The notes under the pieces are model-generated. The model was not told where the DNA came from and ran no database searches. It was given only the letters and a program-made list of their open reading frames with translations. Shown here one piece after another: positions 56,411 to 64,000 of a stretch of 64,000 nt of DNA. The stretch covers positions 21,214,974 through 21,278,973 of the forward strand of contig NC_135259.1 of the NCBI RefSeq assembly GCF_964204865.1. Reading direction: 5' to 3'. This DNA comes from Styela clava. Taxonomy: Eukaryota; Chordata; Ascidiacea; Stolidobranchia; Styelidae. The position numbers and the translations under genes are program-made. Positions within the stretch are counted from its first letter, which is position 1. The number at the start of each line of letters is the position of its first letter.

Positions 56411-57615
56411 TATAACACCTGGGGGTCTTGAATCCTTTCCAGTCCACGACCATGGAAGGACTCAAACCGAGCCCTATTTCCTGATAAACTACCAACATTA
56501 AACAGAATGTCAGATGCCAAAACGATCGCGGTGACAACAAATACTCAGCTGCTATAATGACATTATGAAATGAAAAACACCGTGTTACGGAGTTTTCAGT
56601 CTTCTAGTAAATTTTGAAAAGATTTTTGACAATATTTTACATTCCCCATGCGTTTGATCGGCTCCACATGCGTGGTTGTGTTTGTACATATGAACGATTG
56701 TTTTATTCCTAAATGTGGGTATACCCACTGACCACAAATTGATGGTGGATGATTAGTAGATGTTTGAATTCAGAATAGCACTTACAAAATATCCTTCCCC
56801 GTTTGGCGAGCCAGCTTGACCCAATATCTCAATCACATTCATATTATATCAGATCTTACGCAGGGACATGTAGTTTTTAAATGTCGGCGTGCCTTGGTTT
56901 GCGTGCGAATAAGTTTAAATCGGATCACAATCGACAATTCTTATTCATTTCTCGCGCGGCAATAGTTTTTTTTTAGGGTTTATTCTTTATATCTTGCCAT
57001 AATTAGCAAATCTTTATGAAAGAAACCATGATTATAAAATAATTTTGTTTATTATTTGCTGCTGAATCTTGTGCTATCGCTTTTCAATTAGCAGACACAG
57101 TGCGTTAGGAGCCTATTTCAAATTTCCTATTTATATACGGATCCTTATGCATGTGCATCATTATCAGCGCCAACTAAATGAAAATTACCTATCCTAAATC
57201 ACAATTAAAATTCTGTCAATCAAATTAAAAAATAAATTCAGAACGGGGTTTACGACGCCCTAACTTCAAGTTCATTAGACTTCCCTCTTGGTAAGTTGGT
57301 TACTCAACAATATCATTATACTTATACACCTGTTTGAGCATTCCGGACAGTTTCAAATTTAAATAAATAAAACCCCAACATATCATACCTAATACACAAA
57401 AGTAAAATAAACATTCGTGAAAATATTTTTATTAAAAACAGAGAACATGAGAGATTGTGAGACAGTGAGATTATACATAAATACTATCTGTCTATTCGAT
57501 CAATCAACTTTAGAGAATCGTTGTTCAGCAAGTGGCCGGAGTGAAAAATATTTTCGTCCATTGATATATGCTTACAAATATTGTCGACATTAATATCATA
57601 ACCTTGCATATCAAT

Positions 57616-58965
57616 CAATCAATCAATCTTTTATTTGTCAACACAAAAAACAAGCATATAGAAAACTGTTACAACAAACGAAATATACTGATCATGTTAA
57701 TTGTGCGACCGGAGTCGCGAGGGACCTATAGAGGAGAGACATCTAGCTGATGCAGGTTAGTATAAAAAAAAGTAACTAAATGAGACACAATTACTGAATA
57801 CCAGTAGTTGCGGCACTATACATAATTAAGGCTACCGCGCAGATTATTTAACAAAATAAATATATAACTATCACGCGAGAATGCACTAAAGAAAGAAAAT
57901 GGGAGGACAACAAGAAAAACTTAAAAAGAATGCAAATTTGGCAAATGTAAAACTAAAAACCAAGGAAAACGAACAACACGCACAAAATATTTCTAACAAA
58001 TACAATTTTGAAAGGTTCTATACAAATTAAAAAGAGTGAAAATTACCACTCTAATTAGTTTACAGCGAAGAATATATTGCAAACAATACCAGTACGGTAT
58101 CCTATTATACGAGTATAAAACTTGCAGTAAGTAGGATGAAACAGACGAAAAAAAAACGGTCATAAAAATTGGTAAACCTAGATTATTTCACCGAGTCATT
58201 CAGAGTTACCAGATTTAATGCGGCGGGTATTCTAGAATTGGACTCCTTGCGCTTATTATTGTTTGCCCGACTTGCTTAACAGCGAGCAATTTGATATGCG
58301 ACACTGTCGAGTACCGGTACCGGTACTTCAATGGTTATAAGAAGAGAGATAGTTACTAATGTATTTATCTTTCAGATTTTTTTAAACATACCATACGATA
58401 GCGATGTAATGGCATTAGGTAAAACATTCCAGGGCTTCACACCCATACATTTGATTGAATTCTGTGTTCTGCTAAACGAGTATCTTGGGACGTGAAATGA
58501 ACCTGACGAAGCTGATCTAGTGGAATGGGAATGGATAGTGCTCTGCTTCGTAAAAAAATTCAGTGAATGCTATGGGAAGTTTACCATCAAAATCTCGATT
58601 TCATGAATATGACCAAGTTCAACTATGCTGCATCTGGGGTATAAAGGGTCAAGTCTAGACCGAAATGGTGCATTACATACAGCTCTGACTGCTTTATTTT
58701 GCAACACCTCCAATCTTCTAAAGAGAGTTGTCGAAGCGCTACCCCATGACATGATACCATACTGTAGATATGACTGGAAAAGTAAAAAAACAGACCATTC
58801 GAAGAGCTGGCATGGTGAGAAATTTTCTTCTGAGTTTAAATAATATTCCGGAAGCACGCGCCAGCTTTCCAGCGATGTAGTTAATATGTGTGGCCCATTT
58901 TAATTGGTCATCAATATAGAGGACAAGGTATTTATAAAAAATAGGATATTGGAAAATTTCCAATT
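57616..58965 (-). mobile_element. 5'-truncated LINE relic with (GATT)n tail
   Basis: Copy 1 lacks this segment: catatcaat is followed there directly by gagaaatagttgc. On the minus strand the 3' end reads gacaaataaaagattgattg, that is AATAAA plus a GATT tandem tail. The upstream part encodes reverse-transcriptase C-terminal sequence. Tail type and protein resemble CR1/L2/Jockey-group LINEs. Confidence 0.75.
58372..58963 (-). pseudogene. Broken LINE reverse transcriptase C-terminus
   Basis: Three minus-strand frames continue one another. At 58963-58739 there is YIDDQLKWATHINYIAG followed by LRRKF, the RT thumb-side motif. At 58857-58570 there is SYLQYGIMSWGS followed by LQNKAVRAV. At 58488-58372 there is GVKPWNVLPNAI followed by a lysine-rich end, matching the common LINE ORF2 terminus (G.K.WN.LP). 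At least two frameshifts separate them, so it is inactive. Confidence 0.75.
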
Positions 58966-59035
58966 GGAAATAGTTGCACTTGATTTTAAGACTGGTCTTA
59001 TTTCAATTTATCGTCGATGATCAGATGTATTGAAT

Positions 59036-59039
59036 ATTG
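59036..59039. repeat. Target duplication attg, left of the LTR element
   Basis: Matches attg at 62583-62586. The rejoined flanks agree with the uninterrupted copy near 55.83 kb (ttaaatatcgcaaatttccg). Confidence 0.85.
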
Positions 59040-59677
59040 TGTAACGGTACGACTTAACCGGAATACCGGTAGGTGCTCGCCACTGATACAGTCTAGTAAT
59101 ACTGTAATAATTAGTTCAGAAGATCCAATGTGCTGCAAAGACACACAAGTAAGTTCACGATGCAAACGAAGAGACTTTATTAAAATAGTGTAAAATCCAC
59201 GCTTAAAGCAGATAAAATAAGGGTGCTCCCAAAGTATGCGAACCAAGATGGCGGACATCGGAACGTAACATGGGTAACAGGTTAGGGTTGGGCGATATTT
59301 TTTTTCCAATTTCCCTTATTTTAGTCCTATTATCAGTTCGAAGATTAGCCAAGAGCCTCCCGTAGTATTTATACCTAAAATTATGGCCTAACCCTAACCT
59401 AGCACACATATTACATTCCGATGTCCGCCATCTTGGTTCGCATACTGCCGGAGCCCCAAAATAAGAGCGTCAAAATACGGTCCTGACTCGGCGACAGCGA
59501 AAGCAAGAAGACAGACACTGCGAAACCGAGGCAGTTCACACATGCAGTGGTGGTTGGAGTCGAGTAACTGAATACAACTATTGGGCAAATTAGGGCTCAG
59601 ACTCCACACACCAATGCATATGCAATAACCAGACAAGAAATATAAATAAAATATAGTACAACTCCAGTCCCACCACA
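59040..59677 (-). repeat. 3' LTR (interrupted by a MITE)
   Basis: About 394 bp of LTR after removal of the 236-bp insertion and its 8-bp duplication. Small indels distinguish it from the other LTR, such as gttcgaagttc reduced to gttc. Confidence 0.88.
59222..59457. mobile_element. 236-bp MITE with long inverted repeats inside the LTR
   Basis: It is flanked by the 8-bp duplication aaaataag (59214-59221 and 59458-59465); the other LTR has the empty site gataaaataagagcg. Its ends are inverted repeats of roughly 45 bp, with the core agtatgcgaaccaagatgg at both ends. Further in, ggttagggttgg and cctaaccctaacc continue the symmetry. The 8-bp duplication suggests hAT mobilisation. There is no coding capacity. 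Confidence 0.88.
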
Positions 59678-59680
59678 ATA

Positions 59681-59690
59681 CCCCCCTTTT
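59681..59690 (-). other. Polypurine tract
   Basis: The minus strand reads aaaagggggg, then tat, then the TGTGG start of the 3' LTR. This is the plus-strand primer site of LTR elements. Confidence 0.75.
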
Positions 59691-60046
59691 CATTGGAGAA
59701 AATTCAGAAAAATTTACTCTCAAAAAAATAAAATAAGAACTTTCCCTAGGAAAGTTATTAACACAGTAGGAATACAAAACTTGTAAAAAACACTGTGTAT
59801 GTCCATCGGCAGGTATTAGCAAAATATGAAACACAGTGGAACGAAATATTGAACAGTAGAAAGCATTCCTGAAAGTATGACAAATATAAAGCATACTATT
59901 TACGAAATACACAATAAAAATACAAAAAATTCCCAACTACAAAATCAAATAAACCCTATCTAAAAACACTAACTAGTCCTACCTAAATATATACATTATA
60001 GCACAATTCCCAATGTAATTCAAAACAAAATGTTACAGCGCATAAA

Positions 60047-60316
60047 TCAAGTATGAAAATCATCCAAGTAGGCAGGTCTACGCCTTGTCCTACCAGAACG
60101 AGTAACAACCTGATGTTTATCGGACAACTCAGAATTAAAATTAACTTCTGGTTTAACATCAACAGGAATAGTAAGATCCTGTACATCGTCAGAAACAGCT
60201 ATATTGTCCGGCAAATCAGCAGTTATTTCTACCGCTTCCTTGAGCAACATGAGAGGCACCAGAGAGCATGAGGCGTTCACCACTAAGGGATAATAAAAAT
60301 AAACCACGCCCACCAA
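60047..60316 (-). pseudogene. pol C-terminal tail
   Basis: The final residues read VVTRSGRTRRRPAYLDDF and then HT before the stop. An RSGR.RR.P.YL ending is common at the C-terminus of Ty3-type integrases. About 60 acidic residues precede it. The upstream methionine is only the first available, not a real start: the deletion junction lies a little further upstream. Confidence 0.6.
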
Positions 60317-60848
60317 TATTCACTCTCAATCACACACGCAGCCTCTGCCACAGCTATGACATCAACCTGGGTTCCCACAGACAACTCAAACGACCATAAA
60401 TCACCATCTCACTCACTCAGTCACACATTTATCCGCAATTCCACAACTAGGAACAGACAAAAGAGCTTACTCAGAGAAACAGTTTCACACATCAACCATA
60501 GCATACCAGCTAGTGGGTAATCTCAAAGAACAAATCAAATTATCAAAATCATGGTCCATGCATACATTCGTCATCTTTCCAGCAGCAACTGAGGACCCCC
60601 GTGCTACTGATTTCTGTTTAAAGGCATATCACTATTCTGGGGAGCAGGGTGAAACTGGGGAATATTACCACCATCACGAGTTTGGCCATTCCCACCCCAA
60701 ACAGAATTGAAGCTATTCCCTTGAGAAAAATTTCCTATAGGGCCACTGGCCGTTTGCTGGGCCAAATAAGCAGAAGGCTGCGAATTCTGTGGAACATAAT
60801 ATCGATCACACTGAGAAGCTGTGTGACCTCTGGCTCAGGTTCTTTGGA

Positions 60849-60890
60849 CATTTCCTACGTATATGACCCTTGGTACCACAGCCATAACAA
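60849..60890 (-). pseudogene. Gag zinc knuckle (CCHC) in shifted frame
   Basis: CYGCGTKGHIRRKC fits CX2CX4HX4C exactly, the nucleocapsid knuckle of retroelement Gag proteins. It is out of frame with the main gag frame; the shift lies close to 60,985, at a run of three A on the minus strand. Confidence 0.8.
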
Positions 60891-60979
60891 GTAATACCTT
60901 CATTCCTACGCCAACCCTTCTGACGGGAAAATCGAGATCGATGACCTTCATCAAACCTAGCCCAAAAATGGTCAAGCAT

Positions 60980-61701
60980 CTCTTTAATATCTTCCGCAGC
61001 TTACTAAATTCAGATTCACTCACACCATCATCACACCCAGAATTATTCACAACAGCTACCATGGGCTTATTAGCACGATTACAACCAGGTGCACTGCGCG
61101 TAGCATCAATAGAATGACATACATCAGCCACAGTAATTAATTCATCCAAACTCTGAGTCTGCCTGATGGTCAAAGTCTTACACATCTCGAAATCAGGAAA
61201 ACCTGAAATGAAACGCTGCTTAATCAGATTCTCACGAGCAATAACATCCAAAGAGGGATAAGCCTTCCTTGACAATGCACAAAGAGAAGTAGCATATTCC
61301 GTTGGCGTCTCAGTGGCCAACTTCTTCCTGTTATTAAACAGAGTAGCAAAGTATGATTCCTTACCCTCTGGATAATAACGCTTGTTCAAGTGATTCACTG
61401 CAACGCTCGAAATGTGCCTGTCGGGAAGAGATAATTCATTCAACAAGGACAAAGCCTTCCCACGCATACATGCAGCAAAATGTACACCAGCAATTTTATC
61501 AGTCCATCCATTACAGGTACTAATGGATGAAAAATGACAGAAATAATCACCCAAAGACATACCATCGCCATTAAAAGTATCAGGCTGAATATCCATTCTC
61601 ATACTACTATTCATACCAAAAGGAACTGCCTTGCAATCAGTAACATTACCATTCACACTTGCATGCATAGGTGTAGACTGGTCAACCACACACTCACTCA
61701 T
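60980..61701 (-). pseudogene. gag: gag, capsid part
   Basis: A frame of about 240 residues starts at the first ATG after overlapping the upstream coiled-coil frame. The central part (PDTFNGDGMSLGDYFCHF, GKALSLLNEL, YYPEGKESYF, then LIKQRFISGFP) has the arrangement of the Ty3-type Gag capsid domain (retrotrans_gag): tryptophan-containing helix, LL.EL segment and the F..GL/FP motif. A frameshift at its end disconnects it from the zinc knuckle, so the protein is broken. It acts as the structural shell of the retroelement particle. Confidence 0.75.
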
Positions 61702-62056
61702 CAGCAAAATTCAATTTTTTAATAGTAGCGGTACCATTTATCAAACATATATCATCAGGGCAGTCAGGTTCACCATTCCTATCAACACTCTTGGGCACCT
61801 CAGGGGTTTTCAGAATAGGTTTAGGAATAAATGATGGCACCTCACCCTCAGCCATGGCCTCGTCAATGCTCTCCAGACGGCATACAACCCGTTCGAGTAC
61901 TTCCTTCATGCCAAAATATCTTTCTCCAAGTTGTATAACAATGGTCTTGACTACTTTCAGTTGAGACAAAGCATCTTGCAGTTGTCTAGCCAGTTCTTTA
62001 TTTTCCGCTCCCAGTGATTTATTCTTATCTTCAATGTCTTTGTTTTTGGTTTCCAT
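61694..62056 (-). pseudogene. Coiled-coil frame upstream of gag
   Basis: 120 residues. The first 50 are rich in K, E, L and Q with heptad spacing (LGAENKELARQLQDALSQL), so a coiled coil. The second half is proline-rich. It overlaps the gag frame by a few codons in a different frame. It is either the N-terminal part of Gag separated by a frameshift or a separate leader protein. Confidence 0.6.
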
Positions 62057-62175
62057 CTGGGCAATTTTATCCCTTATTACATTTCGTTCCTGGTCGTAAT
62101 TCTTTCTTCGGTGTGATATGAACTTTTAATCAAAAAATCGTCTGATTTTTCAAACCTGGCGCTTGCTCGTCAATT

Positions 62176-62582
62176 TGCAAACGTTACGACTTAACCGGAA
62201 TACCGGTAGGTGCTCGCCACTAATACAGTCTAGTATTACTGTAATAATTAGTTCAGAAGATCCAATGTGCTGCAAAGACACACAAGTAGGTTCGAAGTTC
62301 ACGATGCAAACGAAGAGACTTTATTAAAATAGTGTAAAATCCACGCTTAAAGCAGCAGATAAAATAAGAGCGACAAAATACGGTCCTTACTCGGCGACAG
62401 CAAAAGCAAGAAGAAAGACACTGCGAAACCGAAGCAGTTCACATATGCAGTGGTGGTTGGAATCAAGTAACTGAATACAACTATTGGGCGAATTAGGGCT
62501 CAGACTCCACACACCAATGCATATGCAATAACCAGCCAAGAAATATAAATAAAATAATAAACAAAACTCCAGTCCCGCCACA
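62176..62582 (-). repeat. 5' LTR
   Basis: 407 bp, TGTGG...CA on the minus strand, with AATAAA near the middle (tttatt at about 62322). Uninterrupted, so it shows the empty site of the MITE. Confidence 0.88.
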
Positions 62583-63210
62583 ATTGCAAAATTTCGGGGG
62601 ATGCCACGTACTTTTTACATTCTTGGTTAATCATGGCTGTTAATACAACATGTATTTTGTGAATTGGGTGATTCGCAAATCTGTGAAATGCTGCTGTAAG
62701 TTTCTTCTAATTCATAAAATAATTGTCTAATAATGATAATAAGTTTACATTCCATACTAAACAATGTCGCGTCGGGTATCAGAACATTTTCAATGGCTTT
62801 AATACATTCACTAAGAAGAGTAGGCTACAACGACCCGTCAAACTTGCATTAGAAAATTGTGCTATTTGATCACAATGCTTTAATGTCATTCATTGTCACA
62901 TAGGCACTCTCGTTCAAAAAAACGGACTGCGTTTAACTCCCAACATCTGGTCGACTCTGCTGACCGTTTTTGCGTGAGAAGGCAATCGGCGTTCTTGTTT
63001 AATAATCATATTTAAAACAAAAATTTTGCCGTTTTCATCTCTCATGTGTGCACCAAATAGATTAGAATTCCAGCAACCCAAATATTCCAGTACGCAACCT
63101 ATTTGTCATACTCGCACGAAAATATTTGTCAACATTGAATTTTTACACTTCCAAATCGTAAAAAATAGCGATTTCGCAGTCCCTAAAACAGTGCGCTAAT
63201 AGTGAACACG

Positions 63211-63428
63211 GGAGAGTACGAATTTTGAAATAATAGCGACCGAGGTAACAAGTATTTGAACAATTTGTCTTTATTCGGGTCATTAGTAGCAAGTGCTAAA
63301 CTTTTGTCTGAGGACTGTAAAATATTTCTGAGGCGTTTCCCGGACAAAACTTGATTGAAACAGGGAAAGTCCTGAAGGAATCCATTTATTTCAATTGGAG
63401 AGTAGACATTGGGAAGGCCAACTGCCAT
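63211..63428 (-). other. Possible exon or relic next to the transposon end
   Basis: A minus-strand frame reads GLPNVYSPIEINGFLQDFPC and continues with a mixed, protein-like composition until it meets the transposon end at 63,210. I do not recognise it. It could be a piece of host or transposon coding sequence, or chance. Confidence 0.2.
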
Positions 63429-64000
63429 TTCTCATATTTTATACAAGTTGTCTAAAGGGACTAAAACCTATGAACAGTGTGATTGATATTCATCTAGCCA
63501 ATACTGACAGTCCCCGCACTCGTAATAGAACTCGTAAAGAACGAAAACTGAATTATAGCCTAACCCTAACCTGGTATGAATACTTCGGGAGTAGCCATCT
63601 CCCATTCCTTCGAAGATTACCCATAATTCATAAAGGTGTAAGGTGTAAATAAACTTGCAATTCGATGTTTATTTGTTCACACAGTTAAAGTCCATCGTTG
63701 ACTCCTCTTGCAGTTTAAAATATGAAGGCAATTATTGCAGTCACAATTTATTATTTCTACTCACAATTTTACTCATTCTACTCATACAATAGCTCGCGTT
63801 CAAAAAAATTGCCACATTAAACTTCAAAGTTTTCTTCTATTGTCGCGTTGAAAGCATGCCACCACGATATGTGTATGTGGCGTGTTTTATTACATTAACT
63901 AACGATACATAGTTTTTATTTCCTTATTATCAATGTAATGTGATAGATGGTGTATTTATGGCAAAATCCCTATCTGCGGTGCTGACTGGGCATATTTTTT
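63429..64000. other. AT-rich sequence, diverged MITE relative
   Basis: No gene seen. At 63,551-63,615, cctaaccctaacctggtat followed by aatacttcgggag and cttcgaagatta resembles, in order, the interior of the 59.2-kb MITE read on the other strand, so a worn relative is likely. Confidence 0.4.

Larger units (their letters stand above)
59040..62582 (-). mobile_element. Ty3-type LTR retrotransposon with pol deleted
   Basis: Two long terminal repeats in direct orientation (62176-62582 and 59040-59677) bound the element, which is read on the minus strand and flanked by the 4-bp duplication attg. The repeats start TGTGG and end in CA, and each has an AATAAA in the middle. A polypurine tract (aaaagggggg on the minus strand, 59681-59690) stands just before the 3' LTR. 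I find no canonical TGG primer-binding site. The interior holds a coiled-coil frame, gag, and only the last residues of pol: protease, reverse transcriptase, RNase H and integrase core are missing. Confidence 0.88.
56421..63210 (-). mobile_element. Repeat copy 2, hAT-like end at 63.2 kb, carrying nested insertions
   Basis: This is colinear with copy 1 once the LINE (57,616-58,965) and the LTR element (59,040-62,582) are removed. It ends at gcgctaatagtgaacac, the reverse complement of the left terminal repeat at 34,496 (two mutations in the outer CAGTG). So it is an inverted-orientation relative of the 34.5-kb element. Confidence 0.7.

Noticed and set aside
59387-59400. Interstitial telomere (cctaaccctaacc)
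   Set aside because: Only about two repeat units, and they belong to the symmetric core of the MITE.
59394-59936. 180-codon minus-strand frame as a gene
   Set aside because: It runs through the MITE end, the LTR and the polypurine tract. Its LTR part recurs at 62387-62581, so it is repeat sequence read as protein.
62101-62175. Primer-binding site next to the 5' LTR
   Set aside because: The minus strand after the LTR reads aattgacgagcaagcgcc. It lacks the usual TGG start and I cannot match it to a tRNA 3' end by eye.

Overview
The window looks like nuclear DNA of an animal. The tRNA genes are of the eukaryotic type with internal A and B boxes and oligo-T ends, there are several eukaryotic transposon classes (hAT-like DNA transposons, non-LTR retrotransposons, a Ty3-type LTR element), and no intact protein gene is recognisable. 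An invertebrate is my guess; the species cannot be read from this sequence.

Bases 1 to about 51,270 are one tandem array built almost entirely from tRNA sequence. It runs off the left edge of the window. The basic monomer is about 270 bp: a 73-nt elongator tRNA-Met (CAT) gene, a short spacer, a decayed tRNA-Leu remnant of about 65 nt, and a second AT-rich spacer. I count 25 Met copies that match the consensus (two with A9 instead of G9), about 45 Met copies with one or more changes, 26 Met copies whose anticodon has been deleted although both promoter boxes remain, 20 Met/Leu chimeras, and 21 full-length tRNA-Leu (CAG) genes, 5 of them exact. Units are organised into higher-order repeats with offsets of about 1.08, 2.16, 2.5, 3.25, 3.34 and 4.2 kb, so the array has evolved like a satellite by unequal exchange. 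Its right edge (50.3-51.3 kb) is visibly more diverged than the interior.

Three mobile elements interrupt the array: a 1.76-kb hAT-like element with a perfect 8-bp target duplication (29,241-30,995), a 4.7-kb hAT-like element that carries another nested one (34,496-39,235), and a 5'-truncated LINE fragment inserted inside a tRNA-Leu gene (49,466-50,270). Relative to the Leu-type unit, all three landed in the same stretch of about 21 bp at its 3' end.

Right of the array (51.3-64 kb) is transposon-rich, apparently gene-poor DNA. Two copies of the interior of the 34.5-kb element lie in tandem on the opposite strand (54.36-56.41 and 56.42-63.21 kb). The second copy carries a LINE reverse-transcriptase relic (57,616-58,965) and a Ty3-type LTR element (59,040-62,582) with 4-bp target duplications, a polypurine tract, a frameshifted gag and no pol apart from its last residues. 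One LTR of that element contains a 236-bp MITE with an 8-bp target duplication.

The many 60-126 residue open frames on the minus strand of the array are antisense readings of the tRNA repeats and are not called as genes.
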